A stretch of DNA of 32,689 bases, taken from IMG/VR virus record IMGVR_UViG_3300030101_004066, positions 1 to 32,689 of that record. The stretch is one strand, 5' to 3'. The position numbers and the translations under genes are program-made. This document shows, piece by piece, positions 24,550-31,621 of the stretch. Position 1 is the stretch's first letter. Each line of letters opens with the position of its first letter. Origin of the DNA: a virus. Below the pieces are notes generated by a model. The model made no database searches, was not told the DNA's origin, and saw only the letters and a program-made list of their open reading frames with translations.

Positions 24550-24920
24550 TTGGTTCCACCCATACAGTTAATGTTAACAGTGCCAGCATTTGTCATGCAG
24601 TAAACAGGTGCTGCTGTATCCATGCTTAAGGCTGAATCAACGGCGGTTGCCGCAGTGCTGATCTCATATCCCTCAACAACGCTTAATGTGGCAGGGTCCC
24701 CGCTTAAGTATACCGGGGTTGCGCTTGTGTTATAGCATCGCAAAGTGTTGTACGGCGTGTTGCTTCCGTTTACGATCTTTGTTGGGCTTGTACCACATTC
24801 AACACCAAACCCAAAAACCATTCCTGATGGGCTTGCTAGAGCGTTTACTTTGTCTTGAAATAAAACAAAGATTCCGGCTGTGATAGCCATTGATAATAAG
24901 ATTACTTGATATTTTTTCAT
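24546..24920 (-). CDS. Putative exported or membrane-anchored small protein (124 aa)
   Basis: The N-terminus (MKKYQVILLSMAITAGIFVLF) is a signal peptide or signal anchor, with a possible cleavage after VNA (25-27). The mature part is Ser/Thr/Ala-rich with four cysteines (VEC, LRC, VYC, INC), even in number as for disulfide-bonded secreted proteins. No domain is recognised. It begins in ATGA overlap with the portal gene and leads the three-gene exported group. Confidence 0.6.
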   Translation of the reverse strand: MKKYQVILLSMAITAGIFVLFQDKVNALASPSGMVFGFGVECGTSPTKIVNGSNTPYNTLRCYNTSATPVYLSGDPATLSVVEGYEISTAATAVDSALSMDTAAPVYCMTNAGTVNINCMGGTK

Positions 24921-26755
24921 TGTACCATTCCTTGTGGTGGTGTTTGCATACCTTGTTGTTGATTTTGTTGTTGAACCATTTGTGCTTGCTGCGCTTGTTG
25001 CGCAGCGAGCTGATCATAAAGAGCCTTTAACTGTGTAAGCATTTGAACCTGCTGTGGCTGTGCCTGCTCTCCCATTGCATCAATAAGCTGAGTTAAAACT
25101 TGTGACGCATATGCTGGGTTTACATTGGTTAAAGGTCTTGTTTGCTGCCCTGAGGCAGCTTGACGAGCTTGATTAAGAATCTGCTCTTTAAGCTCTGCTT
25201 CTTGACCAGTTGTCTGTAGTCCCGTGATAGACCGTTCTGCCACAGACGCGGGGTCCTCCAGTCCAAGTTGTGATCTCTGGATCGCGGTTTCTCCCTTGTT
25301 GGCCGCGTACCTTTCCACACCGCTTCGGGGCTCAAGGCGAATATCAACACCATCAATATCGGCACCGCTGAAATACATAGCAGAAATCTCATTAGAAGGG
25401 CCGATGATTCGTAGCATGCGTGGGAACACATAATACTTTCTCGTTAGGTTAAGGGTTAATCTCCATAGCTGCTCTAAAAATTTTTCAACATGCCTAGCAG
25501 TGCCCGCATGCTTCATGTTATCCAGCTCACTAATATAAGCAACCTGCTTTGCAGAGGTGCCGCTCTTTGCACTTTCCGCCCCTGTTAAAAGTTCGTTTAA
25601 CCCAGCAATATCATACAATCTTTGTTCCAACCTGTTTCTATCTTCGAACAGTATCGGGTTTATTGATGGTGGCGGCAACCATTTAGTAATGTTTGCCTTT
25701 GCGGGATCATCCATCTTAATCATTGAGTTTGTGTCTTGCCAAGCATCAATCACAGAACCCGGAGCCATCAACTTCACGGCACCAGTATCGCGTCTCAACT
25801 TGGTAAGCACAGACTCAATCTCGTTAATCTGTCGCTGGATAGGAACCGCATCATTCATCCATGTGTCACCATAAGCTGTGCCACGAATATAACCCACCTT
25901 AAACAGGCAGATAGGCAGAAAGCTTTCAAACTTTCCGCCCTCGGCGTTTTCCATGTTTTGAAAAACATATGGATATTCCATGTGTTCCACGACGTTTCCA
26001 TTTACAAATAAAACATACGCGCCATCAGGTATTCTGGCATCTGGCTTGTACCATAGCTCATGCACCTGTACGCCCTGTCTGGTTTCAAGATCGTTGATCG
26101 TATAAGTCTCAGTTTCAACTTCCTTGATGCCAACTTTTTTTAACAACTCAAGAGCCTCATGCTCATCAATAAAACGCTTAAATATACACCATCTCGCGTC
26201 TTCAGGGTTTTCAACATTGTCAATATAGAAGTCGAATATACTAATAATGTCCCAGTTAACCATGTCTTTTTCTGGGTCATAATAGCACTTAATACCGCCC
26301 ATGCCGCTGCAACACGCGCTCTTCATGATGTCGTACATCATAGTGTCAATATTGTTTTCAAACTCAAAGTATTCGATCAAATGCTGTGCGGCTCTTGCGG
26401 CCTCGATGTCTTTTTCATCAGCGTTCGCAGGATACGCAGCAGCAGTTGGTCTATCTTGAAGCAACCGGGAACACCAAGTTAAGACAAGGTTTCTAAGAAG
26501 ATTGTGAACTACCTGCGGAACGTCATCATTCCAAGGTATGTCATTAAGCTTTCCGCCGCGCTGAGTAATGTCTTGGTACTGCAAGCCACGAGCAAAAAGC
26601 TCGTTGCGTTCAGCCTTTAGCAAAAACTCAGCAGAGCTTCTTTTCCCAAGCTCGGTTAACTCAAAACAAAGGTCGTTAGCAGTCAGATCTGTACCATCTC
26701 TATTCTTAGACAGATTTACGTCTGCTTTACCTGATGTCCTGTTTATTTTTGCCAT
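24917..26755 (-). CDS. Portal protein (612 aa)
   Basis: The dodecameric channel through which DNA enters and leaves the head. Supporting features are the length, the place after terminase, and portal-like segments: VVHNLLRNLVLTWCSRLLQDRP (by span, about 82-103), DIISIFDFYIDNVENPEDARW by span, and an alpha-helical stem with DAVPIQRQINEIESVLTKL. The C-terminal 80 residues are Gln-rich (AQQAQQAQMVQQQNQQQG), as in a barrel or disordered tail. It starts as TAATG on the previous stop. Confidence 0.88.
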   Translation of the reverse strand: MAKINRTSGKADVNLSKNRDGTDLTANDLCFELTELGKRSSAEFLLKAERNELFARGLQYQDITQRGGKLNDIPWNDDVPQVVHNLLRNLVLTWCSRLLQDRPTAAAYPANADEKDIEAARAAQHLIEYFEFENNIDTMMYDIMKSACCSGMGGIKCYYDPEKDMVNWDIISIFDFYIDNVENPEDARWCIFKRFIDEHEALELLKKVGIKEVETETYTINDLETRQGVQVHELWYKPDARIPDGAYVLFVNGNVVEHMEYPYVFQNMENAEGGKFESFLPICLFKVGYIRGTAYGDTWMNDAVPIQRQINEIESVLTKLRRDTGAVKLMAPGSVIDAWQDTNSMIKMDDPAKANITKWLPPPSINPILFEDRNRLEQRLYDIAGLNELLTGAESAKSGTSAKQVAYISELDNMKHAGTARHVEKFLEQLWRLTLNLTRKYYVFPRMLRIIGPSNEISAMYFSGADIDGVDIRLEPRSGVERYAANKGETAIQRSQLGLEDPASVAERSITGLQTTGQEAELKEQILNQARQAASGQQTRPLTNVNPAYASQVLTQLIDAMGEQAQPQQVQMLTQLKALYDQLAAQQAQQAQMVQQQNQQQGMQTPPQGMVQ

Positions 26756-27045
26756 TAATACTCTTCTTCCTCGTGATAGCTGCCTTCTGGCATAACCTTA
26801 TCGTGCAGATCCTCAAGATCTTTTAAGTATTCCCTACCTTCATCTGTCTTTGGGTCCCAGTTTTCGATAAGCTCCATAACCCCATCCATAAGAGTATTGT
26901 ACTCTTCGTGCTTTTCTGGGCCATGGTCTTTATCTTTTTTGCCCTTTTTAGGCTCCATGATCTCAATGCTTGCAGCCATTTTATGCTTGGCTACGTTTTT
27001 CGCTAAATCTTCTACACTTTTTTCTACGTCATCTGGAAGTTTCAT
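26755..27045 (-). CDS. Hypothetical acidic protein (96 aa)
   Basis: No domain is recognised. It is charged throughout, with a Lys/Asp-rich middle (PKKGKKDKDHGPEKHEE) and an acidic end (YHEEEEY). It overlaps the portal start (TAATG), so the two are translationally coupled. A portal-associated or head-assembly factor is possible from position alone. The ribosome site is weak (TAGGTG). Confidence 0.65.
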   Translation of the reverse strand: MKLPDDVEKSVEDLAKNVAKHKMAASIEIMEPKKGKKDKDHGPEKHEEYNTLMDGVMELIENWDPKTDEGREYLKDLEDLHDKVMPEGSYHEEEEY

Positions 27046-27052
27046 TTAACAC

Positions 27053-27442
27053 CTACGCTATGATTGATGCGGCACTTTGAGCCTGTTGTTGCATACGACG
27101 CATTGCTTCGCGTCTTGCTTGAATTCTTGCAAGTTCGTCCATTAGCTTGCCTTGCGCAAGCATTCTTCTGCGCTGCTCCTCTTGAAGTTTTCTAACGTAC
27201 TCTCTCTTTTTTTCTTCCTCTTGAGCCATAAAGGGCGCAGCAATTAAAGATCCGGCTGCTCCGCCAATCTGGCTGCCTAGCGCCATCCCAAGAGGGCCAC
27301 CCTTAAATCCCGCTGCAGTCCCAATAGCCTGACCGACGGGGTTTATGTATCCTAAAAGCTGATTTTCTTCAGGTGCTTGAGTTTGATACTTTCTAAACTC
27401 TGCCTCTCTTAACTGTCTTCTAATCTCTGCTTCTGTTGCCAT
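27053..27442 (-). CDS. Hypothetical protein with Gly-rich hydrophobic centre (129 aa)
   Basis: A charged helical N-terminus (EAEIRRQLREAEFRKYQ) leads to a Gly/Ala-rich stretch at about 30-68 (YINPVGQAIGTAAGFKGG, then GSQIGGAAGSLIAAPF) of glycine-zipper type. A second, strongly charged helix with Arg/Gln repeats follows. This layout occurs in small phage virion proteins that may contact membranes, but I do not recognise the family. GGGAG precedes the ATG. Confidence 0.6.
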   Translation of the reverse strand: MATEAEIRRQLREAEFRKYQTQAPEENQLLGYINPVGQAIGTAAGFKGGPLGMALGSQIGGAAGSLIAAPFMAQEEEKKREYVRKLQEEQRRRMLAQGKLMDELARIQARREAMRRMQQQAQSAASIIA

Positions 27443-27452
27443 ATGATCTCCC

Positions 27453-28895
27453 TTAAAATCCCTTCCACCCTGCCTTCGCGCTTCTGAGGTGCCGTGTCAT
27501 GTCGAATACATTTTTTGGTTTTTCCCTAACCACCATGACAGGATTCCTCTTTGCATCTTCGAGCGCAAACCCAATAGCCATACATAAATCTTTTTTACCT
27601 GCAAACTTCTCATTTTTATCAATATGTAAATCCGCGCATTCAAGCGCAAGCTCTTCTGGCCCACCAAGGGCTGTTCTCTCCACTGCTAACTTTGTTAGCA
27701 AAAGCGCCGTATATCTGGACGCATCAGTCGTTTTAAACTCTGACACCGGGACACCTTTATCCCTGCAAGCCTGAGAGGTTGCCTGACCAATACCGTTTGT
27801 CTCGATACAAACATGGTCCGGTGCATATAGCTCATACACCTTTCTGACCTTTTCTGCTAGTTCATCAATGGTGGATTCGTTATCATAATAGGTGCATACG
27901 AGGCTTCCGGTGTTTTTATCGATCACCGCGATAGTGCTTGCATCCTTTCCGATCCCGCCAGAGGTATCAACTCCGACAGAATAAAAGTGATTATTCTGTC
28001 GTTCCTGAAAGATCTTTATATTTATATCGTATGTCGTATGTTTTAATATTGGCGATGTCATTGCGATCCATCGGCCCTCAGCCGACTGAAACGCATGCTC
28101 GGGTTTTTGCGGATATTCACGCAGGCACTTGATTAAGTCACCGGAAAACCTATCTTCTAGCGCCCGAAAGAACCATGCCATGCCTTCTTTGGTTTCAAAG
28201 CCTAACTCTTCGCCTCTTAAAATCTGGTCTTCCGTAAGCAGCTTGGGGTCGTCCCTGTAGGCAGAATGCGACTCCACGGAAAAGAAAACCTTCTTAAAGT
28301 TGTTGGTATGCGACCATAGCTGCCAGAACAGGTCCCCCGGCCCGGAGCTTGTAGATTCAATGATAATGGGTGCTGACATCCCCGCAGACGCCGTTAGAGC
28401 GCCGAACGCATCCTGATCAGGCCAGAAGGCTATCTCTGATAGGTGGAGCATTTGAAAAGACAGAGAGCGTCCTGCCTTGGATTGCTCTTGTCCTTTTGAT
28501 GCGTTGGCAGTCAGGGCATGGATCTCTGATCCATTGGCCAGCCTTATCTTGGCCCTGTTTGATATCTCCATATGCAACCCAAGACCAATAACAAAGTCCC
28601 GTACACGGTCCAAAAGTCCGTGAACTTTTTGCTCGGTATCTGCAACCACGGCAATCTTGGTGCCCGGATTAACCACTGCATACACCGCGTCTAAAAAACA
28701 GATAACGGTAGAGCAACCAATCTGTCGCCCCTTCAAGAAGATACACATGCGGTTTTTGCACATTTCCCTTAGTATCTCTTTTTGCTCGTCTAAAAGCCTA
28801 AACGGAACAGACTTTCCTGTTTGCTGGTCGACTACAGTGCAAAGCTCAGCAAGTTTTAAAAGTTTTTTGTAATCTGGAAATATTTTTGTTTGCAC
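27453..28895 (-). CDS. Terminase large subunit (480 aa)
   Basis: The packaging motor: an ATPase that pumps DNA and a nuclease that cuts it. The ATPase half shows KGRQIGCST (55-63), a Walker A variant in which the usual Lys before Ser/Thr is Cys61 and a Lys sits at the start (K55), comparable to the shifted Lys in lambda gpA. LHLSEIAFW (150-158) is the Walker B region with E154, and ESTSSGPG (180-187) the coupling motif. The RNase H-like nuclease half has D310 (GVDTSGG), E365 (IETNGIG) and D436. Start is GTG at 28895 with no clear ribosome site; a stop two codons upstream rules out a longer form. Confidence 0.92.
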   Translation of the reverse strand: MQTKIFPDYKKLLKLAELCTVVDQQTGKSVPFRLLDEQKEILREMCKNRMCIFLKGRQIGCSTVICFLDAVYAVVNPGTKIAVVADTEQKVHGLLDRVRDFVIGLGLHMEISNRAKIRLANGSEIHALTANASKGQEQSKAGRSLSFQMLHLSEIAFWPDQDAFGALTASAGMSAPIIIESTSSGPGDLFWQLWSHTNNFKKVFFSVESHSAYRDDPKLLTEDQILRGEELGFETKEGMAWFFRALEDRFSGDLIKCLREYPQKPEHAFQSAEGRWIAMTSPILKHTTYDINIKIFQERQNNHFYSVGVDTSGGIGKDASTIAVIDKNTGSLVCTYYDNESTIDELAEKVRKVYELYAPDHVCIETNGIGQATSQACRDKGVPVSEFKTTDASRYTALLLTKLAVERTALGGPEELALECADLHIDKNEKFAGKKDLCMAIGFALEDAKRNPVMVVREKPKNVFDMTRHLRSAKAGWKGF

Positions 28896-28898
28896 TTT

Positions 28899-28955
28899 TT
28901 AGTTCTAATCTGTATTAGTTCTCTGAACTCAGAGCCCTATGGCTCTGGAAGTTCT
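28899..28955. repeat. AGTTCT repeats and stem-loop between the terminase genes
   Basis: AGTTCT occurs at 28901-28906, 28917-28922 and 28950-28955 (steps of 16 and 33 bp); the first two extend to TTAGTTCT. CAGAGCC (28930-28936) pairs with GGCTCTG (28941-28947) around CTAT between the second and third copies. They fill the leader of the large terminase gene. Possible roles are a packaging site, an operator, or RNA structure that limits translation. Confidence 0.5.
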
Positions 28956-28981
28956 GATTTGTTTTTACTATTCTAGTGAAC

Positions 28982-29001
28982 GAAAAGCCTTGAAGCTTTT
29001 C
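28982..29001. repeat. 7-bp stem-loop after the small-terminase-like gene
   Basis: GAAAAGC (28982-28988) pairs with GCTTTTC (28995-29001). It lies 25 bases past the stop at 29027 in the late direction. It could be a weak terminator or processing hairpin that lowers transcription into the large subunit; only four U follow within the arm itself. Confidence 0.5.
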
Positions 29002-29026
29002 TTTCACAATATCTGATAAGTAGATA

Positions 29027-29560
29027 TTATTCTTCATCAATAAGTATTTCTCTTAATCTATCAGCAACTGTGTCCTGCTTTATTTCTTCTTCTGGCAGGG
29101 TCTTTATGATGTGATTCACAAAAGAGGCAACAACTGATCCCGCTTTTGCGTCTAGCTCGCCGATCCTAATCTGGTGAGCGGTCTCAATGCAGAAAGTCCT
29201 AACATCATCTAAGTTCTCAATAGCAGGTGCAGTTAAAGAAGCTGGTAGGATCGATGCAGCTCGGGCTGCATCTTTCCCAATCTCAGTGCGTTGCTTATGG
29301 TAAACCTCTCTAACCTCAGCAATCTCTGGGTCATGGAAGTAGCAAAAGTAGCTACCCTGAATGCGAAGACCTTTACACAGTGTGTCGTTTTTGTTTTTCG
29401 CACAGCATTTCTTGTGATGCTCCATTTCTTGATCTGAAGCTATGCCCCATTTTATGATTTCAGGCGGATCATCCCTGTAAACCGGCATCAATGCGTCATA
29501 ATCAGTGTTTTTTACTATATGTCTAATGTGGCTTTTTAGTGTGACCTTGTTGGGTGGCAT
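29027..29560 (-). CDS. Terminase small subunit-like protein with Cys/His ribbon (177 aa)
   Basis: Position directly before the large subunit suggests a DNA-recognition subunit for packaging. The visible domain is a Cys/His cluster (C53, C62, C73, H76: CCAKNKNDTLCKG, then YFCYFHDPE), a pattern shared with phage proteins often found next to terminase. The C-terminal half is helical (IETAHQIRIGELDAKAG, VASFVNHIIKTL). The ATG at 29560 has GGAG five bases upstream; TTG at 29563 is rejected. It is the first gene of the late block. Another DNA-binding function is possible. Confidence 0.6.
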   Translation of the reverse strand: MPPNKVTLKSHIRHIVKNTDYDALMPVYRDDPPEIIKWGIASDQEMEHHKKCCAKNKNDTLCKGLRIQGSYFCYFHDPEIAEVREVYHKQRTEIGKDAARAASILPASLTAPAIENLDDVRTFCIETAHQIRIGELDAKAGSVVASFVNHIIKTLPEEEIKQDTVADRLREILIDEE

Positions 29561-29655
29561 CAAAACTCCAAAATTTTTCCGGGGGTGTGATTTGGTAATC
29601 TAGTATTAATCATATATGTAGATCTCCACCTTTAGTCAATCCGCCGTACAATTAC

Positions 29656-29664
29656 ATTATAGCA
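29656..29664 (-). promoter_or_regulatory. Extended -10 promoter facing the late genes
   Basis: On the - strand the sequence reads TGCTATAAT: a perfect TATAAT with the TGn extension. The -35 position (29679-29684) is a poor match, which extended -10 promoters tolerate. Transcription would start near 29649 and give a leader of about 90 bases before the ATG at 29560. A second TATAAT on the same strand lies at 29698-29703 without the extension. Whether host sigma-70 or the phage sigma-like factor reads it is unknown. Confidence 0.5.
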
Positions 29665-29693
29665 AAAATCCAGTCCCATCCGCTCCCGATCCG

Positions 29694-29746
29694 ATTTATT
29701 ATACAATATCAAATCCCTAGAGCCTCAGCTATTTATTATATAATAA
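29694..29746. repeat. ATTTATTATA direct repeat and AT palindrome
   Basis: ATTTATTATA occurs at 29694-29703 and 29731-29740. The second copy is part of the perfect palindrome TTATTATATAATAA (29733-29746), which also contains TATAAT on both strands. It could be an unwinding element of an origin or a two-way promoter core. Confidence 0.5.
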
Positions 29747-29795
29747 TGAATACACCAAACCCCCATCAAGCCTGAACCCTAGAACCCCGTCCCCC

Positions 29796-29814
29796 GGTGG
29801 GCGTGGGAGGGGGG
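29796..29814 (+). repeat. G-rich block with quadruplex potential
   Basis: The + strand reads GGTGGGCGTGGGAGGGGGG, preceded by a C-run that could pair with part of it. With three or more G-tracts it may fold as a two-layer quadruplex or, with the upstream CCCC-tracts, as a hairpin. It is the only strong G cluster in an otherwise G-poor stretch of this strand. Confidence 0.4.
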
Positions 29815-29868
29815 ATACATTTCTACCCCATACCATCCACCATAACCCCACAACCCACAATCCCTAAA

Positions 29869-29913
29869 GATCCACAACCTGATCCCATTGATCCACTTGA
29901 TCAAAAAAAGATC
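29869..29913. repeat. Cluster of five GATC sites
   Basis: GATC begins at 29869, 29881, 29890, 29899 and 29910, spaced 12, 9, 9 and 11 bp, with A-runs between the last ones. More GATC sites lie at 29621, 29688, 30005 and 30030. Such clusters occur at methylation-controlled origins and promoters in hosts with Dam methylase; whether this host has Dam is not known. Confidence 0.55.
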
Positions 29914-29987
29914 AAAAAAGATTCGCAATGATTTCAATGACTTAATAATAAAACGACATAAAAACAAAAAAAACATGTCAATAAGAC

Positions 29988-30016
29988 TTGACACACGCAG
30001 GGCAAGATCTTAAGTC
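29988..30016 (+). promoter_or_regulatory. Candidate early promoter (TTGACA box)
   Basis: A perfect TTGACA lies at 29988-29993, in the context CTTGACAC that recurs at 213-220. Seventeen bases on, TAAGTC (30011-30016) is only a weak -10. The box is 70 bp before the first early start. It may be a promoter using an activator, or the binding site shared with copies at 213-250 and 32403-32438. Confidence 0.3.
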
Positions 30017-30046
30017 ACCCCTACACGTCAAGATCACTTGGCACTT

Positions 30047-30062
30047 AACAAGGGAGAAAAAA
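30047..30062 (+). promoter_or_regulatory. Repeated early translation-start module (copy 1)
   Basis: AACAAGGGAGAAAAAA directly before the ATG at 30063. With the preceding GCACTTA it matches the leader at 32450-32475 over a longer stretch than the other copies. Confidence 0.8.
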
Positions 30063-30422
30063 ATGAAGACAAAAACTAAGGCAACCTTCCCCACTGGAGA
30101 AGAGTATACCGAAAAATATAAGTGTAAAATGTCAAGAGCTGAAAAGCTCAACAATGATAGATTATGGAAAGTGGACTCTTTGTTTTCATCATTGAAGCAC
30201 ACACGGTCCGAACTTGGAAAGCTTGTTTATAATGAGACGTACGAATCCTTGAGTGATGCATCAACCGCAATGCATAAAAAAGAAGAGGAATCAATCCAGA
30301 AAGCCGGAACCGCACTTAAAGAGATTAGCCATTGTATGCACTCTTTGACAGTTTATAGAAACGTTTTACTTGATAACAATAGAGAAATCAGAGAACGCAA
30401 GATCAAACTTGAAATAGCCTAA
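30063..30422 (+). CDS. Hypothetical first early protein (119 aa)
   Basis: No family is recognised. The protein is basic, hydrophilic and helical, with Lys/Arg in the first 35 residues and an acidic-basic coiled-coil-like second half (MHKKEEESIQKAGTALKEIS). AAGGGAG at 30050-30056 decides for the ATG at 30063; the frame is open from 29988 but that start lies on the TTGACA box. Being the first gene after the control region, it is probably made early in infection and may act on the host. Function unknown. Confidence 0.7.
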   Translation: MKTKTKATFPTGEEYTEKYKCKMSRAEKLNNDRLWKVDSLFSSLKHTRSELGKLVYNETYESLSDASTAMHKKEEESIQKAGTALKEISHCMHSLTVYRNVLLDNNREIRERKIKLEIA

Positions 30423-30435
30423 GACAATCTAATCT

Positions 30436-30463
30436 TAACCGTCTGTAATAGTGCAGACGGTTA
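30436..30463. repeat. 10-bp stem-loop between early genes
   Basis: TAACCGTCTG (30436-30445) pairs with CAGACGGTTA (30454-30463) around an eight-base loop. It lies 13 bases after a stop and before the ribosome site of the 30493 gene. There is no U-tract after it. Confidence 0.8.
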
Positions 30464-30492
30464 TAACTAACACGCAAAAAACGAGGTATGAA

Positions 30493-30720
30493 ATGATTTT
30501 AAAACACAAAGCCACCAAGGGCAAAAAATGGGAGATCTTATTAATCAAAGAGAGTGACGGATCTTTGACCATAGAAGAACGGAAACATGGAAGGACACAA
30601 GCGAGGTCTATAGGATACAATCTTGATCTAGGTTATGCTAGTTTTGCTCGCAAGTGCCATAACTCGAGAGACTGGGACGGCATAAACTACAGCGTTAACA
30701 TGTTAGACACTGTCGCTTAA
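30493..30720 (+). CDS. Hypothetical small early protein (75 aa)
   Basis: A small, basic, probably beta-rich protein (KKWEILLIKESDGSLTIEERKHG) with a likely C-terminal helix. No family is recognised. GAGG at 30483-30486 lies six bases before the ATG at 30493; a frame open from 30451 runs through the hairpin and is not used. It sits between two other takeover-type genes, with a hairpin before and a 32-bp gap after. Confidence 0.65.
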   Translation: MILKHKATKGKKWEILLIKESDGSLTIEERKHGRTQARSIGYNLDLGYASFARKCHNSRDWDGINYSVNMLDTVA

Positions 30721-30752
30721 ACACACAACACACAAAGAAACGAGGGAACAAA

Positions 30753-31346
30753 ATGACAATGACATTCTCTAATAAGACAAACACTGAAATAACCTTATCA
30801 ACTTACGGCATCTATAATGATGGATCTTTACGCGGTTTCACTCTTGACCTTTCAGACTGCTACGATCAAGAAGACATTGATGACGCAATAAAAAAAGGAT
30901 TGGAAGAAATAGGCGATAAAAACGGGGAGCTGATGATTCAAGACATTGAAGGCCCCTATATTATGCGGAAGCTGTTAGAGCGTAATGGTATCTGTGAATG
31001 GCTGTTCAATCTCCATGAGTTCATAACAGAAAATGAATATGAGATTGACAAAATCAACTTAGCTTTTGATGACGGAGTTTCTAATCTAAGCAATGATTTG
31101 AACAGCAATCCAGATTATGATTTGAAAGCTTGGCTAGAAAACTATAATGTATCAATCTATAATGCTGATGATATCGGCAAGGCTTACGAGCAACACATTG
31201 AAGAAACAGATCCGGAAAGATATGACGCTATCCAATCACTTGGCTTACATATTGATTGGGTATCCTCAGCAAATGCACCCGAATCTATTATGAGAAAACG
31301 AGATATTGACGGTTGCAGAATCTACTATGCCGATTATAGCCTATAG
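30753..31346 (+). CDS. ArdA-like antirestriction protein (197 aa)
   Basis: ArdA proteins are acidic DNA mimics that block type I restriction-modification enzymes. The N-terminal signature is visible: TLSTYGIYNDGSLRGFTLDL (14-33), then ELMIQDIEGPY at about 59-69, where the family has a similar E-F-Q-D-E-G element. The protein is strongly acidic along its length (for example DCYDQEDIDD) and ends in RIYYADYSL, like the family's end. At 197 aa it is slightly longer than usual ArdA. GAGGGA precedes the ATG. An early place fits, because protection is needed as DNA enters. Confidence 0.75.
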   Translation: MTMTFSNKTNTEITLSTYGIYNDGSLRGFTLDLSDCYDQEDIDDAIKKGLEEIGDKNGELMIQDIEGPYIMRKLLERNGICEWLFNLHEFITENEYEIDKINLAFDDGVSNLSNDLNSNPDYDLKAWLENYNVSIYNADDIGKAYEQHIEETDPERYDAIQSLGLHIDWVSSANAPESIMRKRDIDGCRIYYADYSL

Positions 31347-31363
31347 CAAGCTATAGTAATACG

Positions 31364-31385
31364 GGCTAGGGCTTAGGCCCTAGCC
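31364..31385. repeat. 9-bp stem-loop with TTAG loop
   Basis: GGCTAGGGC (31364-31372) pairs with GCCCTAGCC (31377-31385) around TTAG. It ends one base before the AACAAGGGAG module (31387). A related stem-loop with the same TTAG loop lies at 31744-31764. A smaller palindrome (CTATAGC, GCTATAG) lies at 31341-31356 over the ArdA stop. Confidence 0.85.
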
Positions 31386-31386
31386 T

Positions 31387-31402
31387 AACAAGGGAGAAAA
31401 AA
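31387..31402 (+). promoter_or_regulatory. Repeated early translation-start module (copy 2)
   Basis: AACAAGGGAGAAAAAA directly before the ATG at 31403, identical to the copies at 30047 and 31770. Confidence 0.8.
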
Positions 31403-31621
31403 ATGAGAGTATTGAAAAGCAATAGGTTTTTAGAGTTAGTGGAGGACACGTGGCGTGCCTATGGTAAGCCGATGTTTATATCATGGGAAAATATAGGGAT
31501 TGACGATAGAAACCGCCTATTAGAAGCCACAAAAGGCCATGAGTTAACCGCTCAAGCTTTTGAGCGTGAGGCTTCGGACCTTTACCAGATTATAACACTC
31601 GAAGAAATAGGAGCGTTCTAA
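31403..31621 (+). CDS. Hypothetical small early protein (72 aa)
   Basis: No family is recognised. It is helical and acidic, with aromatic residues early (EDTWRAYGKPMFISWENIG). The start is fixed by the AACAAGGGAG module. Its stop TAA is followed at once by GTG of the next small gene (TAAGTG), so the two are likely coupled. Confidence 0.7.
   Translation: MRVLKSNRFLELVEDTWRAYGKPMFISWENIGIDDRNRLLEATKGHELTAQAFEREASDLYQIITLEEIGAF

Larger units (their letters stand above)
29561..30062. other. Divergent intergenic control region, no genes
   Basis: This is the only gap above 300 bp. It separates the late (-) and early (+) blocks. It holds a -strand extended -10 promoter, two copies of ATTTATTATA with a 14-bp AT palindrome, a G-rich block, a C-rich/G-poor + strand tract, five GATC sites in 45 bp and a TTGACA box. 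Small open frames on either strand have no ribosome site and unlikely composition. It is the best candidate for the promoter switch and for an origin. Confidence 0.8.

Noticed and set aside
29779-29994. Aromatic, hydrophobic 71-aa frame on the - strand in the control region
   Set aside because: No ribosome site, composition follows the C-rich/G-rich DNA bias, and it lies over promoter and GATC elements.
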